DNA of 64,000 bases, from NCBI GenBank assembly GCA_025453975.1, contig JALOPI010000003.1:62001-126000 (forward strand), given 5' to 3'. Source of the DNA: Syntrophobacteraceae bacterium. Its GTDB lineage: Bacteria; Desulfobacterota; Syntrophobacteria; Syntrophobacterales; Syntrophobacteraceae. Shown in pieces: positions 53,056 through 62,691 of this stretch. The notes under the pieces were generated by a model, which saw only the letters and a program-made list of their open reading frames with translations, was not told the origin of the DNA and did no database searches. Position numbers and translations under genes: made by a program. Numbering within the stretch: position 1 is the stretch's first letter; each line of letters starts with the position of its first letter.

Positions 53056-54036
53056 CTAGACCCGCGGGTTGAAGCTGGAAGTCTTCTGAAGCTCCTCGAA
53101 AAGCTCCCGCTCATGGGCTGAAAGGCTCTTGGGGACGACGATGCTGATGACCGCGAAAAGGTCGCCGGCGCTGGCCCTGGGATTCGGCATGCCTTTTCCG
53201 CGAAGCCGCATCTTCCGACCGGACTGGGAGCCTGGCGGCACCTTCAAGGTCACCGGCCCGGAAGGCGTTGGGACTTGGACCTCGGCCCCCAGGACGGCCT
53301 CCCAGGGAGCGACGGGGACCGTCATGTGAAGGTCGCGGCCCTCGAGCCGGTAGACCGGATGGGGCTCGATCTCCACCTTCAGATAGAGATCACCCCGGGG
53401 GCCGCCGCCCATCCCTTCCCCCCCCTGCCCGCTCAGCCGGATTTTCTGTCCCGGAAGGACCCCCAGCGGGATCTTCACCTCGTAGCTCCGCTCCTGGACG
53501 GACACCTTGCCGTCGGGAGTCGCCGTCTGCGACTGCAGGGTGATGGATCGCGTCGCCCCCTGGAAAGCATCCTCCAGCCGGATGTGGACCACGGCTTCCT
53601 GGTCCGCCCCCGCCTGGCTCCAGACGGGTCCGCCCCCGGAAGCCCCCCGGGCCCCCGCCGATCGGAATCCACGCCCGCCGAAGAGCATCTCGAAAAAGTC
53701 GCTGAAGTCCCCGCCCCCCGAGCTCCACTTGAACTCGGTGTGGCCCCCCATGCCCGAGCCGAACCCGAACTGCTGCTCCCAGCCCGGCGGCGGACGAAAC
53801 TCCTGGCCATCCTTCCAGTTGGCCCCCAGCTGATCGTATTTGGACCGCTTGTCCGGATCTTTCAGGACCTCGTAGGCTTCCCCGACCTCCTTGAAGCGAT
53901 CCTCCGCGTCCCTGGCCTTGTTCACATCCGGATGGTATTTCCTGGCCAGCTTCCGGTAAGCCCGCTGAATCTCTTCCTGGGAGGCCTTGCGGTCCACCCC
54001 TAGAACTTCATAATAGTCTCTGAAGGTAACAGCCAT
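53056..54036 (-). CDS. cbpA: CbpA-type DnaJ co-chaperone
   Basis: A 326-residue J-protein. The J-domain (FRDYYEVLGVDRKASQEEI) holds the HPD motif in KYHPDVNKA. A Gly/Phe-rich linker follows (FGFGSGMGGHTEF). The C-terminal substrate domains show LEDAFQGATRSITLQ and VKIPLGVLPGQKIRLSGQGG. The four CxxCxGxG zinc repeats of DnaJ are absent, so it is CbpA-type. It probably delivers clients to DnaK and works with ClpB, its operon partner. Confidence 0.93.
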   Translation of the reverse strand: MAVTFRDYYEVLGVDRKASQEEIQRAYRKLARKYHPDVNKARDAEDRFKEVGEAYEVLKDPDKRSKYDQLGANWKDGQEFRPPPGWEQQFGFGSGMGGHTEFKWSSGGGDFSDFFEMLFGGRGFRSAGARGASGGGPVWSQAGADQEAVVHIRLEDAFQGATRSITLQSQTATPDGKVSVQERSYEVKIPLGVLPGQKIRLSGQGGEGMGGGPRGDLYLKVEIEPHPVYRLEGRDLHMTVPVAPWEAVLGAEVQVPTPSGPVTLKVPPGSQSGRKMRLRGKGMPNPRASAGDLFAVISIVVPKSLSAHERELFEELQKTSSFNPRV

Positions 54037-54350
54037 AGTCTCCCGTCCCGATCGTCATTCGTGGCTCGCGGCTTGCCGAGCCCGGCATCGATCCCGTCCT
54101 CATCGGGTCCCGGCCAGGGTCAGCCGCCGTGAACGGCTCCTGGCCTCCCGCCCGCGTCCCGCCGGTCCGCTAACGCCGGAGGGCACAGGGCCCGGACTCG
54201 ATGGTCATAAATCACATTTTTGAACTATTTTCATGCCGAAATTAATCATTCATGCCAGGGGCGCCAGAGGGTCGGCCCACGGTGGCTGATTTTTGCCATG
54301 AAATCTTGCCCTTGAGGCAAACCCCCCTTTTTCCCATGACAAATTAGCTT
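54037..54350. other. Divergent control region between cbpA and nrdJ
   Basis: The gap to nrdJ is 442 bases. The part next to cbpA is GC-rich with a GGCTCG/CGAGCC hairpin (54063-54082). From about 54204 to 54250 there is an AT-rich island (ATTTTTGAACTATTTTCATG). A CTTGAGG (54311) and CCCATGAC (54333) 15 bases apart faintly recall a heat-shock promoter in the nrdJ direction. No gene seen. Confidence 0.4.
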
Positions 54351-54378
54351 TTGACACCCATGGGTTTTTTCCTATGAT
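54351..54378 (+). promoter_or_regulatory. Sigma-70 promoter of nrdJ
   Basis: Consensus TTGACA (54351-54356) and TATGAT (54373-54378), 16 bases apart. The leader to ATG 54479 would be about 95 bases. I found no B12-riboswitch core in it. Confidence 0.65.
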
Positions 54379-54478
54379 GAGCCAGACCCTGACCTTTGGA
54401 AGTCCGAATCACGACATCGAGCGGTCCCGACGGACCGGCGGGGAGCTTGTCCACGTTTCATGAGAGGATACAATTGCA

Positions 54479-56734
54479 ATGTTAGACACGAGCATGCCAC
54501 AAGCCAATGAGTCCGCCCCAGTTTTTGACCAATCCGGGAATCGAGCCATGCCCCAGGACAGCATCCTCCCCAGCCCCAGGCTTTCCGTCAACGCGGAGAT
54601 CGTGCTGAAGAAGCGGTATCTCAAAAAAAACGATCAGAGCGAGCCCATCGAGGCCCCCGAGGAGCTTTTCTGGCGCGTGGCCCGGGCCATCGCCCAAGCC
54701 GACGCCCTTTTCGAGGGTACCGAGAGGGTGGAGGAAACGGCGCGCGCCTTTTACCGTCTCATGACGTCCCTCGACTTCATTCCCAACTCGCCCACCCTCA
54801 TGAACGCCGGCAGGCGCCTCGGGCAGCTCTCGGCCTGCTTCGTCCTCCCGGTGGAGGACTCCATCGACTCCATCTTCGAGGCCATCAAGCACGCGGCCAT
54901 GATCCACAAAAGCGGCGGCGGAACCGGCTTTTCCTTCTCCCGGATACGCCCCGAGAACGACAAGGTCCTCTCCACCCAGGGCGTGGCCAGCGGCCCCATA
55001 TCGTTCATGACCGTCTTCGACACGGCCACGGAAACGGTGAAGCAGGGAGGCACGCGGCGCGGCGCCAACATGGGCATCCTCCGCATCGACCACCCGGACA
55101 TCGAGCGGTTCATCGTCTGCAAGACCCTGGATGAGCGGCTCACCAACTTCAACATCTCGGTGGCGGTGACGGACGCCTTCATGCAGGCCCTGGAAGCCAA
55201 CGGGACGTACGACCTCATCAACCCGAGAACCGGTGAGAAGGTCCAGTCCCTGGAAGCCCGGGCGGTCTTCGATCAGATCGTGCAGTCCGCCTGGAACAAC
55301 GGCGAGCCGGGCATCGTCTTCATCGACGCCATGGACCGGGACAACCCGACTCCTCGCGTGGGGCGGATCGAGAGCACCAACCCCTGCGGCGAGCAGCCGC
55401 TGCTGCCCTACGAATCGTGCAACCTCGGATCCATCAACCTGGCCCACATGGTCGTCGAGGGGGCCATCGACTTCGAGAAGCTCAAGGGCGTGGTGTGGGA
55501 CGCGGTGCATTTCCTCGACAACGTCATCGAGGTCAACAACTATCCGCTGCCCATGATCGAGGAGCTCACCCGCGCCAACCGCAAGATCGGTCTTGGGGTC
55601 ATGGGCTTCGCCGACCTGCTCATCGCCCTCGGGATCCCCTACAACTCCGATGAGGCGGTGGAGATGGCCGAAACGGTCATGGCCTTCATCCAGAAGGAAT
55701 CCAAGGAGGCTTCGGCGTACTACGGCAAGACGCGGGGCAGCTTCCCCAACTACCCGGGCTCCGTTTACGACCGCGCCGATACGCCTTGCATGCGGCACGC
55801 CACCACCACGACCATCGCCCCCACCGGGACCATCAGCATCATCGCCGGGTGCTCCAGCGGCATCGAGCCCGTTTTCGCCATCAGCTTCGTGCGCAAGGTC
55901 CTGGACAATCAGGAGCTTCTGGATGTGCACCCCCTGTTCCAGAAGGTGGCCCAGGAGCGCGGGCTCTACTCGGAAACGCTCATGAAGCGCATCGCCCAGA
56001 AAGGCAGCATCCAGGACTTCGTGGAGATCCCCGAGGATGTGCGCCGGGCCTTCGTCATCTCCCACGACGTGAGCCCCGAGTGGCACATCCGCATCCAGGC
56101 CGCGTTCCAGAAGCACACGGACAACGCCGTGAGCAAGACCATCAACTTCCCCAACAGCGCCACCGTCGAGGACGTGGCCAACGCCTACCGGATGGCCTAC
56201 AAGATGGGGTGCAAGGGCATCACCATCTACCGGGACGGAAGCCGCGACGTCCAGGTCCTCAACATCCAGCGCAAGCCCCATTACCCCCAGGTCGAGCCCC
56301 GTCCTCGCCCCGAAGTGACCACGGGGGTGACGGAGCGCATCGACACGGGCTGCGGGAAGCTTTACGTCACCATCAACGCGGATGAGCACGGCTTCTGCGA
56401 GGTGTTCGCCCAGATGGGGAAGGCGGGGGGATGCGCCTACTCCCAGATCGAGGCCACGAGCCGGCTCATTTCACTGGCCCTGCGCTCGGGCGTCAAGGCC
56501 GAAGCCATCATCCGGCAGCTCATGGGCATCCGGTGCCCATCGCCCATGTGGAAGAACGGCGAGCAGGTGGTCTCGTGCTCCGACGCCATCGCCAAGGTGC
56601 TCAACCACCAGGCCAGGGCCAACATCGCCCACGTGGGTGACGAGATGGGGGCCTGCCCCGACTGCGGCGCCTCCGTCGAGCACGAGGGCGGGTGCATCGT
56701 CTGCAGGGCCTGCGGGTTTTCCCGTTGCGCGTGA
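54479..56734 (+). CDS. nrdJ: Adenosylcobalamin-dependent (class II) ribonucleotide reductase
   Basis: Reduces ribonucleotides to deoxyribonucleotides using AdoCbl to form the thiyl radical, independent of oxygen. The 751-residue protein has the RNR barrel: [69 protein letters not shown] with the active-site Asn-Cys-Glu, and [20 protein letters not shown]. The C-terminus carries a redox/zinc Cys tail ([20 protein letters not shown]). GAGAGG is 11 bases before ATG 54479, a little far; ATG 54494 is an alternative. The stop overlaps the next start. Confidence 0.96.
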   Translation: MLDTSMPQANESAPVFDQSGNRAMPQDSILPSPRLSVNAEIVLKKRYLKKNDQSEPIEAPEELFWRVARAIAQADALFEGTERVEETARAFYRLMTSLDFIPNSPTLMNAGRRLGQLSACFVLPVEDSIDSIFEAIKHAAMIHKSGGGTGFSFSRIRPENDKVLSTQGVASGPISFMTVFDTATETVKQGGTRRGANMGILRIDHPDIERFIVCKTLDERLTNFNISVAVTDAFMQALEANGTYDLINPRTGEKVQSLEARAVFDQIVQSAWNNGEPGIVFIDAMDRDNPTPRVGRIESTNPCGEQPLLPYESCNLGSINLAHMVVEGAIDFEKLKGVVWDAVHFLDNVIEVNNYPLPMIEELTRANRKIGLGVMGFADLLIALGIPYNSDEAVEMAETVMAFIQKESKEASAYYGKTRGSFPNYPGSVYDRADTPCMRHATTTTIAPTGTISIIAGCSSGIEPVFAISFVRKVLDNQELLDVHPLFQKVAQERGLYSETLMKRIAQKGSIQDFVEIPEDVRRAFVISHDVSPEWHIRIQAAFQKHTDNAVSKTINFPNSATVEDVANAYRMAYKMGCKGITIYRDGSRDVQVLNIQRKPHYPQVEPRPRPEVTTGVTERIDTGCGKLYVTINADEHGFCEVFAQMGKAGGCAYSQIEATSRLISLALRSGVKAEAIIRQLMGIRCPSPMWKNGEQVVSCSDAIAKVLNHQARANIAHVGDEMGACPDCGASVEHEGGCIVCRACGFSRCA

Positions 56735-57405
56735 CGCCGTGCGAGGACATCTGGAAGCTGACGACGGTGGAGGCCAGGCAGCTGCAGAAGGAGCTGGCGG
56801 AGGCCCTGGTGCTGCGGCCCCTGCCCGAGCGCTTCGACGTCCTGGGGGCGTCGGACATCGGCTACGTCAAGGCCTCGAGCCTCCTGGTCGCCGTGGTGGT
56901 CACCTTCGCCTGGCCGGGGCTCGCTCCCCTGGAGACGGCCCAGGCCGTGGCTCCCGCCCGATTCCCCTACGTTCCGGGGCTTCTTTCCTTCCGCGAGATA
57001 CCTCCTCTTCTGGAAGCCTTCGGTCAGCTCCAGCGCTCGCCCGACGTGCTCCTCTGCGACGGCCAGGGCATCGCCCATCCCAGGCGGTTCGGCCTCGCCG
57101 CGCACCTGGGGGTCTGCCTTGGCATCCCGACGGTGGGATGCGCCAAAAAGCGGCTCTGCGGTGAATTCGACCCGTTCACCTGGCGTAAGGGGGAGTGCAG
57201 CCCCCTCACCCTGGACGGCGTGCCCGTGGGCGGCGTGCTCTGCACCCGCGACGGGGTCAAGCCGGTATACGTCTCGCCGGGGCACCTTTCGGACATCCCC
57301 TCCTCCCTGGACGTCATCCGCGAGTGCATGGGGCGCTTCCGGATCCCCGAGCCCCTGCGGCAGGCCCACCTGGCCGCCACCCGCCTGCGATCCGCCATGG
57401 CCTGA
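56731..57405 (+). CDS. nfi: Endonuclease V (deoxyinosine 3' endonuclease)
   Basis: Nicks DNA near deoxyinosine left by adenine deamination. Motifs match the family: ASDIGY with the first metal Asp, [19 protein letters not shown] with Tyr and Glu, [17 protein letters not shown] with Asp and His, and GCAKKRL with the Lys. I chose GTG 56731, which shares GTGA with the nrdJ stop (four-base overlap) and gives 224 residues, the usual length. An ATG at 56692 inside nrdJ is less likely. Coupling a dITP-damage repair enzyme with the dNTP-making enzyme is functionally sensible. Confidence 0.93.
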   Translation: MTPCEDIWKLTTVEARQLQKELAEALVLRPLPERFDVLGASDIGYVKASSLLVAVVVTFAWPGLAPLETAQAVAPARFPYVPGLLSFREIPPLLEAFGQLQRSPDVLLCDGQGIAHPRRFGLAAHLGVCLGIPTVGCAKKRLCGEFDPFTWRKGECSPLTLDGVPVGGVLCTRDGVKPVYVSPGHLSDIPSSLDVIRECMGRFRIPEPLRQAHLAATRLRSAMA

Positions 57406-57422
57406 AGCCAGAAGCACACCCC

Positions 57423-58232
57423 TCAGCTCATGAACAGGAGCAGACTCAGGGCCATCGTCGCCATGCCCCCCACCAGACCGTAGACGGCCGCGTGTCCCTT
57501 GCCGTACTCCTTGGCCGTAGGGAAGAGCTCATCGATGGAGATGAAAACCATGATGCCGGCCACGGCGGCGAAAAGGACGCCGAAGACCAGGGGGGAGAAG
57601 TAGGTGCGCAGCAGGAAATAGCCCACAACCGCCCCCACGGGCTCCGAGAGCCCGGAAAAAAACGAGAGCCAGAAAGCCTTCTTCTTGCTCCCGGTCGCGA
57701 AATAGATCGGCACCGAGACGGAGATGCCCTCGGGGATGTTGTGGAGCGCGATGGCGAAGGCGATGGAGAGCCCCAGCTGGGCATCGGTGAGGGCGGACAC
57801 GAACGTGGCGAGGCCCTCGGGGAAGTTGTGGATGGCGATGGCCAGGGCGGCGAACCGTCCCATGCGGTGGAGGCTTTCGTCGCTCGGCCCCTTCATCGCC
57901 TCGATGGCCCTGGCTTCATGGGGGTTCTCGGGGCCCGGAACCAGTCGATCCACCAGGGCGATGAGGATGATCCCCGAAAGAAACGAGGCCACGGTGATCC
58001 AGGCCCCCTTCACGGGGCCGTAGTCCAGGACCAGCTTGTCCTGGGCCTTCCGCAGAATCTCCACGAAGGAGACGTAGATCATCACGCCCGCCGAGAAGCC
58101 CAGGGCGACGGAAAGAAAGGTCTTGTTGGTCCGCTTCCCGAAGAAGGCGATGGCGCTGCCCACGCCCGTGCTGAGCCCGGCAAGGAAGGTCAGGAGGAAA
58201 GCGAAGCCCACGGACCCCGGTATGGTCTCCAT
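57423..58232 (-). CDS. ZIP-family metal transporter (ZupT-like)
   Basis: A 269-residue eight-helix divalent metal transporter. The paired metal motifs are [12 protein letters not shown] in TM4 and [13 protein letters not shown] in TM5, both with the conserved His-Asn-x-Pro-Glu-Gly. The loop between TM3 and TM4 is charged ([17 protein letters not shown]). Zinc or iron uptake is usual in the family. It converges on nfi with only 17 bases between stops and lies downstream of the HD gene. Confidence 0.93.
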   Translation of the reverse strand: METIPGSVGFAFLLTFLAGLSTGVGSAIAFFGKRTNKTFLSVALGFSAGVMIYVSFVEILRKAQDKLVLDYGPVKGAWITVASFLSGIILIALVDRLVPGPENPHEARAIEAMKGPSDESLHRMGRFAALAIAIHNFPEGLATFVSALTDAQLGLSIAFAIALHNIPEGISVSVPIYFATGSKKKAFWLSFFSGLSEPVGAVVGYFLLRTYFSPLVFGVLFAAVAGIMVFISIDELFPTAKEYGKGHAAVYGLVGGMATMALSLLLFMS

Positions 58233-58346
58233 CGTCGTTTCCGCATCGAAGGTTGGTGTGGGATGGTCCCTGGTCCCCGGGCATCAAGAAGCGGCGGTTG
58301 CCGCCGGATCCATGGGAGGCCGCGCGCCCGAGACCGGCAGTCCCCG

Positions 58347-58916
58347 TTAAAGCCCGATCCGAGGAGCCACCCGGCGCATGCCCTGGATGACCTCCCCGAT
58401 CATGACGCCCAGCTCGACCCCCAGCATGGCGGCCCCTTTTTCGATGACCTCCCGGTTGACGCTGGCGGCGAAGCTCTTCTGCTTCCATTTCTTCTGGACC
58501 GACTTGACGTCCAGGTCCATGACGCTTCTGGAGGGACGCACCAGGGCGCAGGCCGTCACGAAGCCCACCAGCTCGTCCACGGCGTAGAGCGTCTTTTCAA
58601 GCAGCGAGAGCGGCTCCACGTCGGAGCACAGCCCCCAGCCGTGGGACACGACGGCCCGGATGTCATCCTCGGGCCAGCCACGCTCCCGCAGAATCTCCTC
58701 GGTCTTGGCGCAATGCTGGTCGGGGAAGCGCTCGTAGTCCAGGTCATGCACCAGCCCGATGATGCCCCACGCTTCGGGGTCCTCCCCCGCCCGCTCGGCC
58801 ATGTGGCGCATGACGCCCTCCACGGCCAGGGCATGCTTGATGAGGGACTCGGTGCTGTTGTAGGCGTTGAGAAGCTGCCAGGCCTCGTCTCTCGTGGGAT
58901 TGTGATCCGCCATCAT
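58347..58916 (-). CDS. HD-domain (HDIG-type) phosphohydrolase-like protein
   Basis: A 189-residue protein with an HD metal-hydrolase core: His in IKHALAVEGVMRHMAERAGE, the HD pair in GIIGLVHDLDYERFPDQHC, a later His in AVVSHGW, and Asp in YAVDELVGFVTACAL. Activity in such short stand-alone members is normally on nucleotides or phospho-compounds; substrate unknown. AAAAGGATGGA precedes ATG 58916. The frame stays open to 59273 but that part is not protein-like. The ZIP gene lies 114 bases downstream. Confidence 0.88.
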   Translation of the reverse strand: MMADHNPTRDEAWQLLNAYNSTESLIKHALAVEGVMRHMAERAGEDPEAWGIIGLVHDLDYERFPDQHCAKTEEILRERGWPEDDIRAVVSHGWGLCSDVEPLSLLEKTLYAVDELVGFVTACALVRPSRSVMDLDVKSVQKKWKQKSFAASVNREVIEKGAAMLGVELGVMIGEVIQGMRRVAPRIGL

Positions 58917-59365
58917 TCCATCCTTTTTGAAAGGGCTGATTTCAAGCTCCGGGGTACACATCTCAAGTGGGAAGCACCCTTGGCCCGGGCAGACAAGAAA
59001 ATCCAGGGCCCAATCACGGGAATTGAGGCACCGCGAGCGCGGGAAGGTTGAATCAGTCCCGCGTGCTCTGTCCAGACCACCGCACCAGACGTCATGCGGC
59101 CAAAAAAACCTTGATTTGATACCACAACACTGGCATGTGACCCAGGAGATTATCGATGTTGAGGAATCCGTCCAGCTCGGAATGGAGCCAGTATTTGGTG
59201 GGGAGCCTCCTCCACGCCCTTTCGGGAGACACCGGCGGTACAATGGCTCAGTCCAGGACGATCCACGACCCATGAGGCCCTCAGCAGGAATCGAAGTCGA
59301 GAAGCCGGGAAGGGGAAGCCCGGGAGCCCCAAAAAACAGAAACCTTTCAGCCAGCGAGCATAACC
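58917..59365. other. 449-base region without a supported gene
   Basis: Divergent region between the HD and ASCH genes. Frames on both strands are open for stretches but have biased, shadow-like composition and no ribosome sites. A decayed gene cannot be excluded. I see no RNA gene or strong hairpin; GCCCGGGCAGAC around 58991 and CCAAAAAAACC at 59100 are the only local oddities. Confidence 0.4.
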
Positions 59366-60076
59366 ATGAAAGCCTTGAGTGTACAGCAGCCTTTCGCCCT
59401 CGAGATCCTGAGCGGCCAGAAGACCATCGAAGTACGCACGTGGGACACCCTCCACCGGGGTGACCTGCTCATCTGCTCGTCGGCGAAACCGGCTTTCCCC
59501 AAGGAGGACATGGAAGAGCTGGAGGAGGAATACGGCTGCGTCTTTCTTTACGGGCACGCCCTCTGTGTCGTCCACCTGGCCGATGTGCGGCTCATGGAAA
59601 AGGGGGACGAGGAAAAGGCTTTGACCGACGATTTCAACCCGGAGCTGTATTCCTGGATCCTCGAGGATGTACGGCCCGTGATCCCTTTCCCCGTCAAGGG
59701 TCAGCAGAGCCTCTTCCAGGTGGAGGATGACCTGATCCAGCTTTCTCCCTTCCGTTACGACGAGCCGGTGGTCGTCAAGGATGGCGTTCGCAACAAGGAG
59801 TTCGGGATCGATTTTTCCGGGTGGCAGGGGAGGACCTCGGACGTCGTCGTCACCGAGGATGACGAGCCCAGGATCATGGTGCTCTGGGACAGTCTCTCCA
59901 TCCGGAGCATCCCCCTCGAGATCATCGAGCAATGCGTGAAGGAAGGCATCGACTGGACCGCCGTGCTGCTGCGCTTCGAGGAGATCCAGCCCGCCGAGCC
60001 CCGGGACACCTGGGACGACCTTCAGGCGGCCATCGACCGCATCGTGGAGGACAATCCCTCCATATTCGAGGAATGA
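59366..60076 (+). CDS. ASCH-domain protein with C-terminal CcbP-like domain
   Basis: A 236-residue protein. Residues 1-120 are an ASCH (PUA-like, probable RNA-binding) domain: MKALSVQQPFALEILSGQKT, IEVRTWDTLHRGDLLICSS and HALCVVHLADVRLM. The C-terminal half (GVRNKEFGIDFSGWQGRTSD, DEPRIMVLWDSLSIRSIP, KEGIDWTAVLLRFEEIQP) looks like a separate small beta domain; it reminds me of the CcbP-type calcium-binding family, which I hold with low confidence. The ribosome site is weak. It stands alone, 66 bases before the 43-residue membrane protein. Confidence 0.8.
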   Translation: MKALSVQQPFALEILSGQKTIEVRTWDTLHRGDLLICSSAKPAFPKEDMEELEEEYGCVFLYGHALCVVHLADVRLMEKGDEEKALTDDFNPELYSWILEDVRPVIPFPVKGQQSLFQVEDDLIQLSPFRYDEPVVVKDGVRNKEFGIDFSGWQGRTSDVVVTEDDEPRIMVLWDSLSIRSIPLEIIEQCVKEGIDWTAVLLRFEEIQPAEPRDTWDDLQAAIDRIVEDNPSIFEE

Positions 60077-60142
60077 TCGCCGGGGGGCTCCCCGCGAGCG
60101 GCCCGGCGCCGGCTACGGGGATCCATCGGGGGAGGCGGATTC

Positions 60143-60274
60143 ATGTTCTGGTCGGGTTTTGCCGTGCTGCTCATCGTTCCCGCGGCCCTCGTCATGATCT
60201 GCGTCGCCGTGGTGCTCGAATCCAGCGGAATCATGGGGCTCCTGAGGGACCTTTTCCGAAGGATCTTCAAGTGA
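60143..60274 (+). CDS. Small single-helix membrane protein (43 residues)
   Basis: GGGGGAGG seven bases upstream of ATG 60143 opens a 43-codon frame ending in TGA at 60272-60274. Residues 3-25 are one strongly hydrophobic helix (WSGFAVLLIVPAALVMICVA) and the C-terminus is basic (RDLFRRIFK), giving a clear inside-positive orientation. It stops seven bases before the MFS pump start, so it is probably co-transcribed and may be a pump-associated small protein. I know no family for it. Confidence 0.65.
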   Translation: MFWSGFAVLLIVPAALVMICVAVVLESSGIMGLLRDLFRRIFK

Positions 60275-60281
60275 GCCATCC

Positions 60282-61847
60282 ATGAGCCAGCCGGCCGCTA
60301 CACCCCAGACCAGCAAATGGATCGTCGCCCTCACCGTCATCCTGCCGACCTTTCTCGAGGTGATGGACACGAGCGTCGTCAACGTCTCGCTGCCCCACAT
60401 CCAGGGAAGCCTCAGCGCCGGCATGGACGAGGTGACCTGGGTCCTGACCTCGTACCTGGTGGCCAACGCCATCATCATCCCCATCACCGGCTGGCTGGCC
60501 AGCGTGTTCGGCCGCAAGCGCTACCTCATCTTTTCCATCACCCTCTTCACGGTCAGCTCGCTCCTGTGCGGGGCTGCACCTTCCCTGGAGGTGCTGGTCA
60601 TCGCCCGCATCCTGCAGGGGCTCGGGGGCGGCGGACTGCAGCCTCTCTCCCAGGCCATCCTTCTCGAGGCTTTTCCCGTGGCGGAGCACGGGGTCGCCAT
60701 GGCCGTCTTCGGCATGGGCGTCGTCTTCGCCCCCATCCTGGGACCGGTGGTGGGTGGCTGGATCACGGACAACTGGGCCTGGCGCTGGGTTTTTTACATC
60801 AACCTTCCCTTCGGGATCATGGCGGTCGCCATGGCGGCCATGCTCATCCGCGATCCCCCGTACATCCGCCGGGCGCGCCTCCACATCGACCGATGGGGGC
60901 TGTTTCTCATCGCCGTCGGCCTGGGGTGCCTTCAGATCGTTCTCGACAAGGGGGAGCGCGAGGACTGGCTCGATTCGACCTTCATCATCACCCTGAGCGT
61001 CATCTGCATCGTGGCCCTGACCCTGTTCGTCATCGTCGAGCTCCGGGCCGAGCACCCGGTGGTGGACCTGAGGGTGTTTCGGGACCGGACCTTCGCCGTG
61101 GGAAACGTCATCATGTTCATGGGCTTCTTCACCCTCTTCGGAGGCTTCGTGCTGCTGCCCCTTTACGCCCAGACGCTCATGGGCTACACGGCGGTTTGGG
61201 CGGGGTACATCCTGGGCCCGGGGGGCGTCGCGAGCCTGTTCATCATGCCCGTCGCCGGCATCCTCATGAAGCGGGGGGCTCGTCCCAAGACGCTCCTCTC
61301 GGTGGGGCTCTCCACCATGGCCGTGTCCCTGTGGCTCATGAGCCAGCTGACCCTGGACGCCGATTTCACCTCCATCGCCCTGCCGCGCTTCATCCAGGGG
61401 TTCGGTATCGGGCTCTTCTTCGTCCCTCTGGCGGGCTCGACCTACGTGAACATCCCCAAAGAGCAGATGGGAAACGCATCGGGGATCTTCAACCTCTTGC
61501 GAAACCTCGGGGGAAGCTTCGGGGTGGCCGTGAGCGCGACGCTGTTGTCCCAGCGATCGCAGCTCCACCAGAGCTTTCTGGTGGAGCACGTGACTCCCTT
61601 CAACCCGGCTCTGCGGGAGTATGCCGATCAGGTCTCCCGGGCCCTGACGGGGATGGCCGAGGGGATGACCCATTCCAGGCAGCTGCTGGCGGGCGTTTAC
61701 CGCGAAGTGCTGCGGCAGTCCAACATGCTGGCCTTCAATGACGTCTTCTGGCTGTTCGCCTGGCTCACGGCGGCGCTGGTTCCCCTGACCCTGCTCATGC
61801 GCACCTACCGCGGCCGGCCGGCGGAGGCTCCCGGAGGGGCCCACTGA
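60282..61847 (+). CDS. EmrB/QacA-type MFS drug efflux transporter (DHA2, 14 TM)
   Basis: A 521-residue major facilitator of the DHA2 family. It shows IVALTVILPTFLEVMDTSVV (TM1 with the Asp), SLPHIQGSL, VLTSYLVANAIIIPITGWLA with the motif A-like FGRKRYLI, and motif C in GMGVVFAPILGPVVGGWI. Fourteen hydrophobic segments can be counted. The C-terminal cytoplasmic tail is short. EmrB pumps usually pair with an EmrA adaptor, and none is adjacent here; the 43-residue membrane protein precedes it instead. Confidence 0.92.
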   Translation: MSQPAATPQTSKWIVALTVILPTFLEVMDTSVVNVSLPHIQGSLSAGMDEVTWVLTSYLVANAIIIPITGWLASVFGRKRYLIFSITLFTVSSLLCGAAPSLEVLVIARILQGLGGGGLQPLSQAILLEAFPVAEHGVAMAVFGMGVVFAPILGPVVGGWITDNWAWRWVFYINLPFGIMAVAMAAMLIRDPPYIRRARLHIDRWGLFLIAVGLGCLQIVLDKGEREDWLDSTFIITLSVICIVALTLFVIVELRAEHPVVDLRVFRDRTFAVGNVIMFMGFFTLFGGFVLLPLYAQTLMGYTAVWAGYILGPGGVASLFIMPVAGILMKRGARPKTLLSVGLSTMAVSLWLMSQLTLDADFTSIALPRFIQGFGIGLFFVPLAGSTYVNIPKEQMGNASGIFNLLRNLGGSFGVAVSATLLSQRSQLHQSFLVEHVTPFNPALREYADQVSRALTGMAEGMTHSRQLLAGVYREVLRQSNMLAFNDVFWLFAWLTAALVPLTLLMRTYRGRPAEAPGGAH

Positions 61848-61944
61848 GCTCTTCCCCCGGCGCGGGCGGGACGGAACCGGGCCCGCCAGGGAAGCCGTCC
61901 CCTGAAACCTGAATCCACCATGATCATGGAGCGGAGCTGACGAC

Positions 61945-62691
61945 GTGATCCAGGGCATCATCTACAATTTCAGGGGGCTGTGGCTGGGAATCCGAACGCC
62001 CAGGCTCCTCGTGCTGGGGCTTCTGCGATTCGTGATCACGGCGGCCCTGGCTGTCGTCATCACGGGGCTCGTCCTGGCCTATCATGCCGAGCTGGCGGGA
62101 TTTCTCTGGGCCAAGCCCCAAGGGTCCTGGCTGGTCTGGCTCTGGCACGTTTTCTCCTGGCTCCTGACCCTGGGCCTGGTGGCCGTTTCGTCCCTGCTGT
62201 CGTACCTGGCCGGGCAGATCCTTTTCGGAGCCGTCATCATGGACGTGATGTCGCGCGTCGTCGAGGGCATGCTGACGGGCCGGGTCGCCCAGCCCGACAG
62301 TGCGTCCATATGGGCCCAGATGGTCTACATCACGCTCCAGGAGGTTCCGAGAACCATCCTGCCGATGCTCGCCAGCAGCTTCATCATGGTCCTGGGGTGG
62401 CTGACGCCCCTCGGCCCCGTCATCACCATCCTTTCCCTGCTGCTGTCGGCCATCCTCCTGGCGTGGGACAGCACGGACATCATCCCCGCGCGGCGGATGA
62501 TCCCCTTCCGGGAACGTTTCCGGGCTCTCAAGGGCAGCCTGCTCTTCCACCTGGGCTTCGGCCTCTGCTTCTTCATCCCCATCGCCAACATCCTCTTCCT
62601 GGCATTCGCACCCGTGGGGGCCGCACTGCACCATTTCGAGCGGGGACCGGGGAAAACCGAGCCGTCGGCGGCTCAGGCGAAGACCCCGTGA
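61945..62691 (+). CDS. EI24/CysZ-like membrane protein
   Basis: A 248-residue polytopic protein resembling the EI24-domain (CysZ) family: LWLGIRTPRLLVLGLLRFVI near the N-terminus, four long hydrophobic segments, a cytoplasmic stretch (IIPARRMIPFRERFRALKGS), and the ending LLFHLGFGLCFFIPIANILF. CysZ transports sulfate in some bacteria; in this lineage that would be relevant but is not shown here. GTG 61945 has GGAG eight bases upstream. Its stop shares GTGA with the acyltransferase start. Confidence 0.8.
   Translation: MIQGIIYNFRGLWLGIRTPRLLVLGLLRFVITAALAVVITGLVLAYHAELAGFLWAKPQGSWLVWLWHVFSWLLTLGLVAVSSLLSYLAGQILFGAVIMDVMSRVVEGMLTGRVAQPDSASIWAQMVYITLQEVPRTILPMLASSFIMVLGWLTPLGPVITILSLLLSAILLAWDSTDIIPARRMIPFRERFRALKGSLLFHLGFGLCFFIPIANILFLAFAPVGAALHHFERGPGKTEPSAAQAKTP

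Noticed and set aside
54311-54340. CTTGAGG-15-CCCATGAC, a heat-shock-type promoter before nrdJ
   Set aside because: Only a partial match, and it points toward nrdJ rather than the chaperone genes; the TTGACA-TATGAT promoter 40 bases later explains nrdJ better.
54385-54478. Possible B12 riboswitch in the nrdJ leader
   Set aside because: The leader is under 100 bases and I see no B12 box or conserved core.
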